Source: Arthrobacter sp. MSA 4-2 (GTDB taxonomy: Bacteria > Actinomycetota > Actinomycetes > Actinomycetales > Micrococcaceae). Taken from it: 64,000 nt of DNA. Under the pieces are notes generated by a model that was not told where the DNA came from, ran no database searches, and saw only the letters and a list, made by a program, of their open reading frames with translations. This document shows positions 27,604 through 36,597 of the stretch, piece by piece. Position 1 is the first letter of the stretch, and every line of letters begins with the position of its first letter. Both the position numbers and the translations under genes were made by a program. The stretch lies in the NCBI RefSeq assembly GCF_016405885.1, contig NZ_JAEKGC010000003.1, forward strand, positions 1 to 64,000, given 5' to 3'.

Positions 27604-29730
27604 CTAGATGAGGTCCTCCAGCGGACCGCGGGGCGCGGGGCGGTGTTTCACGCCCGCCGGAAGTCCTTCGATCGTCCCGCTGCCCGCCTCGCCGCGCACG
27701 GTGATGCGGGAGGCGCCGAGGCGCACGTTGCCGGCGCTGACGCTTCCGAAGTCCTCCGGCAGCACCGGTGCCAGGCACACCTCGCCCTGCGGCAGGAGCG
27801 GGTCGAAGCGCAGGAGGGTGCGCAGAAGGTGGACCGGGGAGGCCGACGCCCAGGCCTGCGGGGAACACGACGTGGGGAAGGGAACCGGCTCGGCGAACTC
27901 GTCGCGGGCGAAGCCGCAGAAAAGCTCGGGCAGCCGGCCGTCGAAGTATTCTGCGGCGTCGAACAGGCCCCGGGCGACCCTCACCGCTTCCTCGACGAAG
28001 CCGTACCTCATGATGCCGGCGGCGACCAGGGTGGTGTCGTGCGGCCAGACGGAGCCGTTGTGATAGCTGACCGGGTTGTAGGCGCCCATATCGGAGGCGA
28101 GGGTGCGGATCCCCCATCCCGTGAACATCTCCTCGGACATGAGCCGCTCGACCACAAGGGGCGCCTTGTCGGCATCGACGATGCCAAGCCACAGGCAGTG
28201 GCCCATGTTGGAGGCGCAGGCGTCCACGGGTCTCTTGTCCTTGTCCAGCGCCACCGCGAAGTAGCCCCGATCCGGCAGCCAGAACCGGTCGTTGAACTCC
28301 GCCTTGAGGTACGCCGCCTTGTGCGCCCATTTCGCGGCGCCCGTGTCATCTCCAAGCTGCCGCGCCAGAAGTGCCCGGCCGAGGTAGGCGCTGTAGACAT
28401 AGGCCTGCACCTCACAGAGCGCCAGCGGGGCCTCGGCCAGGGAACCGCCGGCGAAGTTGATGCCGTCCCAGGAGTCCTTCCAGCCCTGGTTCACCAGTCC
28501 GTGGTTGTTCCTCCGCCCGTACTCGACGAACCCGTCGCCGTCGCGGTCGCCGTACCGCTCGACCCATTCCAGCGCGCGGTCGGCATGCGGCAGCAGAACC
28601 GAGAGCAGGTCGCTGGCCAGTCCCCACCGGCCCAACTCTCCGAGGAGGGCAACGAACAGCGGAGTGGCGTCGGCGGTGCCGTAGTACGCACGGTTATGCC
28701 CCAGTGCCAGCCCGCCGCCGGTTCCCAGCCGGACCTCGTGCAGGATCCTCCCGGGTTCCTCCTCCGTTGCCCGGTCAACCTTCTCCCCCTGCATCGACGC
28801 CAGCGTCTGGAGGGTGCCGGCGGCCAGGGTGGGATCCACCGTCAGGGCCATGTAGGAGGAGATGAGCGAGTCCCGCCCGAACAGCGCCATGAACCACGGT
28901 GCGCCCGCCGCCACGGCGGCACGGCCGGGCTCGTCGGGATCGAAGATCCTCAGCGCGCCGAGGTCCTCCCGGCTGCGGGTGAGGACGCGTTCAAGGTTCC
29001 GTTCGCTGATGGCAAGGCGGGGCACCTCGCGCTCCCACTCGGCATGCCGTTGGGCCGCTACATGGTGCACGGACCCCGCGGTCGGGGAAAACGGCTCGTC
29101 CGGGCCCGCCCCCTCGACGAGGGGCGTGCTGATAATCCGGGCCGACCACGACCCCCGCGGTTCGAGTTCCGCCAGGAAGAGGAGCGACCCCTCGGTGACG
29201 AGTGCTCCGGGTGCGCTGACCGCGACCCCCCTTTGGGAGTCGTTCCGCACCGCTTCAATCCGGAGTTCGTCCCCGCGGACCTGCCGTACGCCTTCCTTTG
29301 AGGCGGGTATCCTCCCACCCTTCACCTCGAACAGGTCGCTGAGGTCGGCGTCGATCAGGATCTGGATCCGGCAGCTGACCTGCCGCTGCGAGAAGTTGCG
29401 GAGCCGGATGTCATCGCGCAGCCCCGGGCCGACCTCACGCTCGTGTTCCACCACGATGGGGCTGTCGGCGCCGTCGATTCCGCTTGGCCTGCCGACGAAG
29501 ACCGCCCGGTAGGGTTCCCGGGTGCGCGCGGTCAGGGGTTCAAGCGGAGAGCCGTCCAGGGTCAGCTGCCATCGCGAGAGGATGCGGGTGTCCTGGTAGA
29601 ACGCGCCCTGGGGAAGGCCCGGAAGGATGTCCCCGCTCTGGGCCGAGATGCAGAATGATGAACCCTCGACAAGAGTGACGGCGCCGAGGCCAGGTGAGCC
29701 CGCAGCATTATCCGCATTCCATCCACTCAT
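27604..29730 (-). CDS. Glycogen debranching-type protein (GDE_N_bis plus (alpha/alpha)6 domain)
   Basis: A 708-residue protein. The N-terminal beta-rich domain (about 20-215) is the bis-type GDE N-terminal domain. The C-terminal part (about 270-700) is an (alpha/alpha)6 barrel like amylo-alpha-1,6-glucosidase, with PWFMALFGRDSLISSYMAL, NQGWKDSWDGINF and YNPVSYHNGSVWPHDTTLVAAG. No secretion signal is seen. Family members act on alpha-glucan branch points or on smaller glucosides. ATG 29730 has GGGAG six bases upstream. It follows a GT4 gene by 98 bases on the same strand, which suggests joint action in an alpha-glucoside pathway. Confidence 0.87.
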   Translation of the reverse strand: MSGWNADNAAGSPGLGAVTLVEGSSFCISAQSGDILPGLPQGAFYQDTRILSRWQLTLDGSPLEPLTARTREPYRAVFVGRPSGIDGADSPIVVEHEREVGPGLRDDIRLRNFSQRQVSCRIQILIDADLSDLFEVKGGRIPASKEGVRQVRGDELRIEAVRNDSQRGVAVSAPGALVTEGSLLFLAELEPRGSWSARIISTPLVEGAGPDEPFSPTAGSVHHVAAQRHAEWEREVPRLAISERNLERVLTRSREDLGALRIFDPDEPGRAAVAAGAPWFMALFGRDSLISSYMALTVDPTLAAGTLQTLASMQGEKVDRATEEEPGRILHEVRLGTGGGLALGHNRAYYGTADATPLFVALLGELGRWGLASDLLSVLLPHADRALEWVERYGDRDGDGFVEYGRRNNHGLVNQGWKDSWDGINFAGGSLAEAPLALCEVQAYVYSAYLGRALLARQLGDDTGAAKWAHKAAYLKAEFNDRFWLPDRGYFAVALDKDKRPVDACASNMGHCLWLGIVDADKAPLVVERLMSEEMFTGWGIRTLASDMGAYNPVSYHNGSVWPHDTTLVAAGIMRYGFVEEAVRVARGLFDAAEYFDGRLPELFCGFARDEFAEPVPFPTSCSPQAWASASPVHLLRTLLRFDPLLPQGEVCLAPVLPEDFGSVSAGNVRLGASRITVRGEAGSGTIEGLPAGVKHRPAPRGPLEDLI

Positions 29731-29828
29731 GGTCCGCTCCCGATCGATAGTCCGCTACCGACAAGCCGTTGGGCCGTCGCCCGTGTCCATGGTCCCGCAC
29801 CCCAGATTGCGCGGCAATAGGCCCCGGT

Positions 29829-30848
29829 TCACCCCGCCGCCGCTGTCTGCAGATACAGGGCCAGATGCTCATCGACCATCCGCCCGGCGCTGAAGCGCTC
29901 CTCGGCGCGGGCCCGGATGACGGCCCGGTCAAGTCCCGCGGCGCGCGCCAGGAGCGGCGCGAGCGCATCCGGGGTATCGGCGAGATAGCCCGTCACGCCG
30001 GGCTCAACTATTTCCGGTACAGCTCCCAGCGGCGTCGCGACGACCGGCGTGCCGGTGGCCAGGGCCTCGATCGTCACCAGCCCGAAGGGTTCCGGCCACT
30101 GGATCGGGTTGAGCAGTGCGATTGCATCCCCGAGAAGTGCATATTTGTCGCCGTCGCCGACTTCGCCCAGGAACTCCTCATTCGGCCCCAGGATCGGTTC
30201 AACGGCATCGCGGAAGTACTGAAGCTCGACGGCTTCGCGCATCTTCGCCGCGATCTTCAGGGGAAGTCCTGCGGCCCGGGCGGTTCGAATCGCTTCGACA
30301 ACACCCTTTTCGACGCACATCCGTCCGAGGAAACAGACATAGCCACCCTCGCCCCGGCCGACCGGCACCTTGGCAACGTCGATGCCATGGTGGATGACCG
30401 CGGCCACCCGGATGTCCGGCGACCCGCTGAGCTGGCTGCGGGAGATCGCAACGAGGGCGGTGTCCTGGGCTGCGGCCCGGTACAACTCCCGGCTGGCCGG
30501 AGTCAGCCGGTTGTGGATGGTCGCCACCACCGCGACGCGCGGAGGCCGGTGCCGGTATAAAGGTCCGGTCGGGGTGTGGTCATGAATGAGGTCGACCCCG
30601 GCAAGCCCGGCATAGGCGTGGGCGACATGGGGCAGTTCCGAGCCGGTGATCCCCAGGGTCGAGGGATCCGAAACCTCTGTGTCCGGAAGCAGCGGGACCG
30701 GACACCTGCTGTCCGCCGGTGCGGCCAGCAGCACCTCGTGGCCGGCTTCGGCGAGCCCCCGGGCGAGGGAGTCGACCATCAGCTCCACACCGCCGTACCC
30801 TTCCGGCGGAACCGGAAGCCATGGCCCTGCAATCAATCCGATCCGCAT
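29829..30848 (-). CDS. Glycosyltransferase family 4 protein
   Basis: A 339-residue GT-B retaining glycosyltransferase. The N-terminal donor-independent half begins MRIGLIAGPW with the glycine-rich loop PPEGYGGVE. The C-terminal half has YVCFLGRMCVEKGV and the E-x7-E nucleotide-sugar motif WPEPFGLVTIEALATGTPVV. It is cytoplasmic or peripheral. It is the first gene of a minus-strand series followed by the debranching-type protein and a universal stress protein. Acceptor unknown; synthesis of a glucosylated compatible solute or alpha-glucan is a guess from context. Confidence 0.9.
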   Translation of the reverse strand: MRIGLIAGPWLPVPPEGYGGVELMVDSLARGLAEAGHEVLLAAPADSRCPVPLLPDTEVSDPSTLGITGSELPHVAHAYAGLAGVDLIHDHTPTGPLYRHRPPRVAVVATIHNRLTPASRELYRAAAQDTALVAISRSQLSGSPDIRVAAVIHHGIDVAKVPVGRGEGGYVCFLGRMCVEKGVVEAIRTARAAGLPLKIAAKMREAVELQYFRDAVEPILGPNEEFLGEVGDGDKYALLGDAIALLNPIQWPEPFGLVTIEALATGTPVVATPLGAVPEIVEPGVTGYLADTPDALAPLLARAAGLDRAVIRARAEERFSAGRMVDEHLALYLQTAAAG

Positions 30849-31110
30849 GATGACTCGCCTCGCACTGGCCGGCCGCTATGGATGGCCGTGGCCCACCGGC
30901 CGCGGGACCCTCCTTATCGGGGCACTGCGGCAGGGGCCCACCGGTCGGAGTCGGGGGCCGCGCCGTCGACCGGTCAATGGCGGCACCGCACGTCCAAGCC
31001 GTCCGGGGAGTTCCGTACGTCGATCGTAAGCCTCCTGACGGACTCCGTCGAGCCGCGAAGAGGTGTACCGGATCGGCCGTGGCAGTGGTGACTTCGGCTT
31101 TAACGGCGGA
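30849..31110. other. Intergenic region with no recognised gene
   Basis: This is most of the 315-base gap between the GT4 start and the amine permease stop. It must hold the GT4 promoter. Open frames across it have no family-like content and look like chance. I see no clear promoter boxes or repeats here apart from the terminator at its right end. Confidence 0.6.
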
Positions 31111-31153
31111 GGCCGCCGGCGGAACTTCCAGGAGGAGGAATCCGCCGGCGGCC
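31111..31153 (-). terminator. Terminator of the amine oxidase-permease operon
   Basis: A perfect 13-bp stem (31111-31123 with 31141-31153). The loop contains TTCC/GGAA, which can extend it. It lies 10 bases beyond the permease stop. Confidence 0.7.
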
Positions 31154-31163
31154 CGGTCGGTGC

Positions 31164-32708
31164 TCAGTCGGTCAGGACGTCGTCGAACGCGTCCTGGGAG
31201 GTGCCTTTGCGCAGCCCGGTGCCCTTGAAGAAGCCGGGGTTGCGCCGGTACTGAATGCCCATCAGCACGGCGCCGAGCAGGAGCACGCCGATGCCGAGAA
31301 TGAACACCATGCCGATGCCGCCGACCTCCGAGCCCGAGCCGTAGGCCGGGTCCATCGAGTCAATGGCGGTTTTGACGAACATCACCAGGAGGATAACCCC
31401 GCCCAGCAGCGGCGCGAGGAACTTGCTGAGGAAGTTGCCGGCTCCGCGGAAGGCCTCGGCACGGAAGTACCAGACGCAGGCCAGGGCGGTGACGCCGTAG
31501 TAGAAGCAGATCATCATGCCAAGGGCCGTGATCGTGTCCCACAGGGCGTTCTCGGACAGCACCCGTGTCACCACGTAGAACCCGGCGGCGGCGACGGCCG
31601 CAGCGACCGTGGCGTAGCGCGGAGACTTGTGGCGGGGGCTGACGGTGCCGTACTTGGCCGGCAGCGCGTCGTAGTGGCCCATGGCGAGCAGCGTGCGGGC
31701 CGGCGAGACGAAGGTCGACTGCAGCGAGGACGCCGAGCTGCTCAGGACGGCCATCGACATCAGGATGGCGAACGGGCCCATGACCGGCCCGGCGAGCGCG
31801 GCGAAGATGCTGCCCTGGTTGTCGGGGTTGCCCGCGCCGAGTTCGCCGTCGCCGACGCCCGCGAAGGACAGCGTGGCCAGCGCGACGATCAGGTAGATGG
31901 CCATGATGACGACGATGGTGACGCCTGCTGCACGGCCCGGGGTCTTCTTGGGGTTCGTTGCTTCCTCGTTCATCGTGAGGCAGACGTCCCAGCCCCAGTA
32001 GATGAAGATCGACAGCGAGACGCCGGCGGCGAAGGCGGAGAAGGACCCGACGGCGAAGGGGTTGAACCATTCGGCGCTGATCGGGGTGGCGTCGAAGGCC
32101 GAGCCGTTGGCCACATGCGCGAACGCGGCGATGGCGAACCAGGCCAGGACGATGACCTGGAAGGTGACGAGCACGTACTGGACGGTCTTGATCGTTTCCA
32201 TGCCCCGGTAGGAGATCCAGCAGGCCGCCGCGATGAAGATCAGGGTGGTGACGATGTTGACCGGCAGGTTCAGGGTCAGATCGGCCAGCGCATCGTTGCC
32301 GGTGAGCTGGGCGAGCATGAGGTAGAAGAAGTCGACGGCGACGGCGGCCAGGTTCGACAGGACGATGATCGTCGCTGCGATCGCGCCCCACCCTGCCATC
32401 CAGCCGATCCACGGGCCGAAGGCCCGGGTGGCCCAGGTGAACGAGGTGCCCGAGTCGGGCATCGCCTTGTTCAGTTCGCGGTAGCCGAGGGCCACCAGGA
32501 GCATGGGAACGAAGCCGACGAGGAAGATGGCCGGAAGGTTCACCCCGACCTCGGCGACGGTGGGGCCAAGGGCCGCGGTCAGGGTGTAGGCCGGGGCGAT
32601 GCTCGAGACGCCGATGACGACGGCGCCCAGCAGGCCGACGGCGCCCGCGCTGAGGCCCTTCCTGCTGAGGCCTGTCCCCTGGCCGGTCGTGCGTACCTCT
32701 GTGCTCAT
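31164..32708 (-). CDS. APC family permease, probably putrescine/amine importer
   Basis: A 514-residue APC transporter with about 12-13 membrane segments. GVSSIAPAYTLTAALGP is the substrate-binding unwound helix; YRELNKAMPDSGTSFTWATRAFGP and IFIYWGWDVCLTMNEEATNPKKTPGRAA are typical of the amine-importer branch. ATG 32708 overlaps the stop of the putrescine oxidase gene (ATGA) and has AAGG about 8 bases upstream. Tight coupling to the oxidase makes putrescine or a related diamine the probable substrate (inference). Confidence 0.9.
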   Translation of the reverse strand: MSTEVRTTGQGTGLSRKGLSAGAVGLLGAVVIGVSSIAPAYTLTAALGPTVAEVGVNLPAIFLVGFVPMLLVALGYRELNKAMPDSGTSFTWATRAFGPWIGWMAGWGAIAATIIVLSNLAAVAVDFFYLMLAQLTGNDALADLTLNLPVNIVTTLIFIAAACWISYRGMETIKTVQYVLVTFQVIVLAWFAIAAFAHVANGSAFDATPISAEWFNPFAVGSFSAFAAGVSLSIFIYWGWDVCLTMNEEATNPKKTPGRAAGVTIVVIMAIYLIVALATLSFAGVGDGELGAGNPDNQGSIFAALAGPVMGPFAILMSMAVLSSSASSLQSTFVSPARTLLAMGHYDALPAKYGTVSPRHKSPRYATVAAAVAAAGFYVVTRVLSENALWDTITALGMMICFYYGVTALACVWYFRAEAFRGAGNFLSKFLAPLLGGVILLVMFVKTAIDSMDPAYGSGSEVGGIGMVFILGIGVLLLGAVLMGIQYRRNPGFFKGTGLRKGTSQDAFDDVLTD

Positions 32709-34135
32709 TGGGTCACCTTCGTGAAGAGGGATCCCGGACCGGAAGCGGTGCCGGGCGGTGGAGCAAGGATGCTGCTGATGGTCTGTGCGGTGCGCCGGCC
32801 CATGCGGACTGCCCCGTCGACGTGCTGGTAGCCCTCGGCGGCGATGTCCGAGCAGGACCAGTGGATCGGCCCGACGGGGGTGTGCTGGTGGCGGCCGTAC
32901 CGGCTCAGCCCGCCGAGGTCGTAGCTTGAGGCGTAGGCGCCGCGCGTCCATTCCTCGGAGGCCCAGTCGGATTCGTAGTAGACCTCGGGGGTCAGGGCCT
33001 CGGGGCCCAGGAAAGCGGCGATGGATTCGAGGATCCGCTGCCGCCGCTCCTCCGGCGGCAGTTCGAACATCGCGTCGGCCTTCTCGTCGGAGACGAACCC
33101 GACGAGGGTTCCCCGGGCGTCGCCGTGGTTGGTGTTGTCGTACACCTCCTGCACGATGGAGCCGGCGCCGAACCCGGTGCCGGAGAGCCCTGCGGCGCGC
33201 CAGAACGGGGTGGTGTAGACGGCGTGGACCTTGATGACCAGGCCCAGCGACTGGTGCTGGTGCATCTGTTGCTGGAGCCGGGGCAGCGGCGGGTCGTAGG
33301 AGATCCGGGAGTAGAGGTTCGGCGGCACGGCCACGATGCAGCGCCGCGCGTGCACCGTGACGCTCTCGGAGACGGCGGTGACGCTGGTGCCGTCGCCGCC
33401 GCCCGCCCCGCCGCTCCAACGCAGGGTGCGGACCGGGGCACTGAGGAACACATCGTCGCCGAGCTCGGCCGCCATGCGCTTGGAGACCTCCTGCATGCCG
33501 CCGACCACCCGCCTGTCGAGGATGAAGTTCTCGTCAACGAGGTTGGAGAAGGATCCGGCGGTGGCTGCCATGAGCACTGCCTGCAGCGCCGAGAAGGAGT
33601 GGGCGGGCTTGGTGAGCATTCCGCCGGCGATGAAGAGCCCGATGTTGTTGCAGGCCTCCTCGTCGTCGGAATGCCGGCGCAGCCAGGAGGCGAAGGACTC
33701 GGTATCGAGCTCACGGGCGAGCGGGTGCTCCCAGGGTGCCTCGGGCCCGGCTTCCTCCACCAGCCGATCGAGCAGTGCCGTCAGGCGCTCCATCTCGGCC
33801 CGGGTGCGCTCCCCCACCGGGAACCACTCCCCCGTATAGCGCCTGGCGGTGCCGTCGGCGCCGATGTAGACCGACTCCCCGTCGCGGTAGCGGGAGTAGG
33901 TCTCGAGGCCGAGCTCCTCGAGCAGGTCCTTCAGGGCGGTCTGGTCGGGTGAGACCCACTGCCCGCCGACCTCGAGGGTGGCACCGTCGATGACGTCGGT
34001 GTGGGTGCGGCCTCCAACCCGGTCCCTCGCTTCGAGGACAGCCACCGTGTGGCCGGCCCTGCGCAGTTCACGCGCGGCGGTCAGGCCCGATGGCCCTGCG
34101 CCGATCACGACGACGTCGCGTTCAATCGTTTTCAT
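32705..34135 (-). CDS. puo: Putrescine oxidase (flavin monoamine oxidase family)
   Basis: A 476-residue FAD amine oxidase that oxidises putrescine to 4-aminobutanal, ammonia and hydrogen peroxide. The FAD fold is VVVIGAGPSGLTAARELRRAG with EARDRVGGRT. The stretches LEVGGQWVSPDQTAL, SDDEEACNNIGLFIAGG, DNTNHGDARGTLVGFVSD and DIAAEGYQHVDGA agree with what I know of Kocuria putrescine oxidase, including overall length. ATG 34135 has AAGGAG close upstream. It is the first gene of an operon with the permease and is divergent from a TetR gene with an 8-bp-arm palindrome between. The peroxide formed would be handled by a catalase such as KatA. Confidence 0.93.
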   Translation of the reverse strand: MKTIERDVVVIGAGPSGLTAARELRRAGHTVAVLEARDRVGGRTHTDVIDGATLEVGGQWVSPDQTALKDLLEELGLETYSRYRDGESVYIGADGTARRYTGEWFPVGERTRAEMERLTALLDRLVEEAGPEAPWEHPLARELDTESFASWLRRHSDDEEACNNIGLFIAGGMLTKPAHSFSALQAVLMAATAGSFSNLVDENFILDRRVVGGMQEVSKRMAAELGDDVFLSAPVRTLRWSGGAGGGDGTSVTAVSESVTVHARRCIVAVPPNLYSRISYDPPLPRLQQQMHQHQSLGLVIKVHAVYTTPFWRAAGLSGTGFGAGSIVQEVYDNTNHGDARGTLVGFVSDEKADAMFELPPEERRQRILESIAAFLGPEALTPEVYYESDWASEEWTRGAYASSYDLGGLSRYGRHQHTPVGPIHWSCSDIAAEGYQHVDGAVRMGRRTAQTISSILAPPPGTASGPGSLFTKVTQ

Positions 34136-34168
34136 GGTCTCCTTACGGCGGCGGTGACGTCCGCCACA

Positions 34169-34187
34169 AAATGAATGGTATTCATTT
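34169..34187. promoter_or_regulatory. Candidate TetR operator between puo and its regulator
   Basis: A perfect inverted repeat AAATGAAT-GGT-ATTCATTT. It sits 34 bases before the putrescine oxidase start and 81 bases before the TetR start, in the only AT-rich part of the gap. Confidence 0.7.
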
Positions 34188-34267
34188 ACTGTGAGGACTT
34201 TAGCGAACCGGCCCGCCTTTGGGAAGAGCCGTAGGATAAATTCGAACAACGGATGGGAGCCGCTCGA

Positions 34268-34951
34268 ATGACCGCAGCTGCGCAGGGAACACCGCGGCGC
34301 GCTGGACGGCCTCCGCGGGGGGTGCTCTCCCGGGAGCGCATCACCTCCGCCGCGGTCGCCCAGATCGCCGCCGAGGGCTATGAGGGGCTCACCATGTCGG
34401 CCCTGGCCCGCCGCCTCCGGGTCGCCCCCTCGGCCGTGTACAACCATGCGAGTTCCAAGCAGGAAGTGCTGCGCTGGGTGCAGGACCATGTGATGACCAT
34501 GGTGGATTTCAGCGCCTTCGCCACCGAGCCGTGGGACGAGGCGGTCCGCCGCTGGGCGTGGTCCTACCGGGAGGTGTTCGCCCGGCACGCGCCCCTCGTA
34601 CCCGTCATCGCCGTCATGCCCGTCACCGATGCGGCGGAAACGCTGCGGATGTACGAGGAGGTCGCCCGGGGCTTCCTGGCCGCCGGCTGGCCCGAGGAAC
34701 GCGTGGTGCCCGCCATCGTCGCCCTCGAGTCCTTCATCTACGGCTCGGCGCTCGATGTCTCGGCGCCCAGCAACATCTTTGACTCGGGCGCATCGGGACC
34801 GGAGTTCCCGGTGTTCACCTCGGCCGTCCGCAGCGCGGCCGGCGAAGGTGCGGGTGATTCCGCGGAGGGCGGGAGCAATGCCGCCGATGTTGCGTTCAGC
34901 ACGGGCCTCGAGGCGCTCATCACCGGCCTGAAACTGCAGCTTCCCACGTAA
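34268..34951 (+). CDS. TetR family regulator of the putrescine oxidase operon
   Basis: A 227-residue TetR protein. The helix-turn-helix is at about 22-68 (SRERITSAAVAQIAAEGYEGLTMSALARRL, APSAVYNHASSKQEVL). The C-terminal half resembles the TetR_C type with ALESFIYGSALDVSAP. ATG 34268 has GGGAG eight bases upstream and is preferred to ATG 34253. It is divergent from the oxidase-permease operon and shares a palindrome with it, so it is probably the local repressor. Confidence 0.88.
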   Translation: MTAAAQGTPRRAGRPPRGVLSRERITSAAVAQIAAEGYEGLTMSALARRLRVAPSAVYNHASSKQEVLRWVQDHVMTMVDFSAFATEPWDEAVRRWAWSYREVFARHAPLVPVIAVMPVTDAAETLRMYEEVARGFLAAGWPEERVVPAIVALESFIYGSALDVSAPSNIFDSGASGPEFPVFTSAVRSAAGEGAGDSAEGGSNAADVAFSTGLEALITGLKLQLPT

Positions 34952-34972
34952 CCGGCGGGGCGGAGCGTGGTT

Positions 34973-34984
34973 GAGTGCGCACTC
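34973..34984. repeat. 12-bp palindrome between convergent genes
   Basis: GAGTGCGCACTC is a perfect palindrome in the 68-base gap between the TetR gene and the PaaK-like gene. It may be part of a weak terminator. Confidence 0.3.
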
Positions 34985-35019
34985 GGCGGCGGAGCCGGCG
35001 TGCGTGGCCGCGGCTGCGG

Positions 35020-36597
35020 TCAGGGCTGCGCTGTGTAGGAGAAGTCCAGGTCCCACTCCCCCACGTCATCCGCGTCCAGCTGCCAGACGTACTCGTTCTT
35101 GAGCTTGCGTCCGTCCGCCGTGAAAGGCCCGGTCCGGTAGGGATAGAAGGCGATGGTCGGCAGGGTGGAGCCGGGTGCGGTTCGGATGGCGTTGTTGAAA
35201 TCCCCGTTCATCCGGCGCAGCTCGGCGAGCACGTGCGGGCGGTACCGCTCGACGTCGAGGGCCCCGGACTCGCTGGCCTGCTGGGTCAGCTGCAGTGCGA
35301 CGTGCAGCTGACGGTTGCCCGCCGCGTCCTCGTAGCTGATCAGCCGGTGGTTCTCGACGGCGTCGAGCAGCACCGGCTCGTTGTAGATGACGTCCCGCAG
35401 CGCATCGGGAGCCACGACGGCGCCGTTGAAGTCCACTGACAGATCGGAGCGGCCGTAGTGGAACAGCAGCGGCAGGTCCAGCAGCTGCTCACGCAGGACG
35501 TCCTCAAGGCCGTACTCGCGCAGGATCGGCTTCAGCTCACGCACCCGCATCACATGGCCGCGGTCGTGGATGTTGTAGCGGATCCGGGGATTGATGTTCT
35601 CCCGGCGCACGATCGTCACCAGCAGTTCGCCGGCGTCGTTGGTTTCAATCAGGTAGCCGTACGGATTGAACTGGAAGATCATCGGCAGCACGCCGTACTC
35701 CTCCTGCCGGGTGATGCGTGCGGCGAGTTCCGGGTTCCGGTCGACGGCCTGGCGCAGGGCCACTGAGAAGTCGGTTTCGATGGCCAGATTGATCTCCAGG
35801 TCGGAGGCGCCGTAGGAGCCGAATACGCCGTGCGTGTAGCGGTTGATGTGGGCGCGCATGTTCTCGCTGATGCCCTCGCCGCCGAACGCCGCGACGATGT
35901 CGTACTCCTGCCAGTCCAGCCGGGGGTCCTCGAAAAGGGCCTTCAGGAAGGGCGGGTAGCTCAGGATGATGTAGGTGAACCCCGTGCCGAACTCCCGCAT
36001 GGTGGCGATGATCTTATCCTTGTCCGGGCCGACCGACTTGATCATGGTGACCTCGGTCAGTGACGAGGAGACATTCATGCCGGTGGCCCAGGCCCCCAGG
36101 GAAAACGCGTTGAGGACGAACGGCTGCTTGTCCAGGGCAGTGGCGGTCCGGGCGAAGCCCAGCTGGAGCAGCTGGCGGGTGGCCTCGCGCTCGTCCGGAC
36201 CCCGGACCCAGCTGGTTGGAACCCCGGAGCTGCCCGAGGATTCGTCGACCACCACTCCGCGGCGGGGCAGCTTCCCGTCCAGGCAGCGGTCCTCGGTGCT
36301 CCAGGGCCGGATATAGCTGTCCTTATCCATTTCCGGGATCCGCGCGAACTCCTCCGAGACCCTGCCGTTGCCCGGGAGGCGGCCCGGAAAGTCCTGCTTC
36401 TCCAGGAACTGCCCGTAGGCGGGAACCCGTCGTGCCGCCAGCTCGAAGGTCCGCCAGGCGCGCCACCGCCCCAGCGTCCAGCGGAGGGACTCGATGCCGG
36501 GGAGCAGCAGCAGCTTGTGTGTGGAGACCCGGGGCATGAACAGCCGGACGAACCGCTCGTGGACGGCGAGGAAGGCGAAGATCAACAGCTTTTTCAT
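35020..36597 (-). CDS. PaaK-like (phenylacetate-CoA ligase/F390 synthetase family) adenylating enzyme
   Basis: A 525-residue member of the PaaK/CapK branch of AMP-forming ligases. VVDESSGSSGVPTSWVRG is the ATP-phosphate loop motif; AFGGEGISENMRAHINRY and FGSYGASDLEINLA form the adenylation core; PRIRYNIHDRGHVM holds the conserved aspartate and arginine. The N-terminus (about 1-22) is hydrophobic and basic and could be a membrane anchor. ATG 36597 has AGGAG eight bases upstream and overlaps the stop of the nitroreductase-like gene (ATGA). The family activates carboxylic acids with ATP; the acid here is unknown. No paa genes are nearby, so phenylacetate catabolism is unlikely. Confidence 0.82.
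   Translation of the reverse strand: MKKLLIFAFLAVHERFVRLFMPRVSTHKLLLLPGIESLRWTLGRWRAWRTFELAARRVPAYGQFLEKQDFPGRLPGNGRVSEEFARIPEMDKDSYIRPWSTEDRCLDGKLPRRGVVVDESSGSSGVPTSWVRGPDEREATRQLLQLGFARTATALDKQPFVLNAFSLGAWATGMNVSSSLTEVTMIKSVGPDKDKIIATMREFGTGFTYIILSYPPFLKALFEDPRLDWQEYDIVAAFGGEGISENMRAHINRYTHGVFGSYGASDLEINLAIETDFSVALRQAVDRNPELAARITRQEEYGVLPMIFQFNPYGYLIETNDAGELLVTIVRRENINPRIRYNIHDRGHVMRVRELKPILREYGLEDVLREQLLDLPLLFHYGRSDLSVDFNGAVVAPDALRDVIYNEPVLLDAVENHRLISYEDAAGNRQLHVALQLTQQASESGALDVERYRPHVLAELRRMNGDFNNAIRTAPGSTLPTIAFYPYRTGPFTADGRKLKNEYVWQLDADDVGEWDLDFSYTAQP

Noticed and set aside
34253-34267. An ATG at 34253 as the start of the puo-side TetR gene.
   Set aside because: The ATG at 34268 has GGGAG at the right distance, and the first ATG lies where that site would begin.
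35020-36597. Phenylacetate-CoA ligase proper (PaaK) as the function of the adenylating enzyme.
   Set aside because: The protein is longer, has a hydrophobic N-terminus, and no other paa gene lies nearby, so only the family is claimed.
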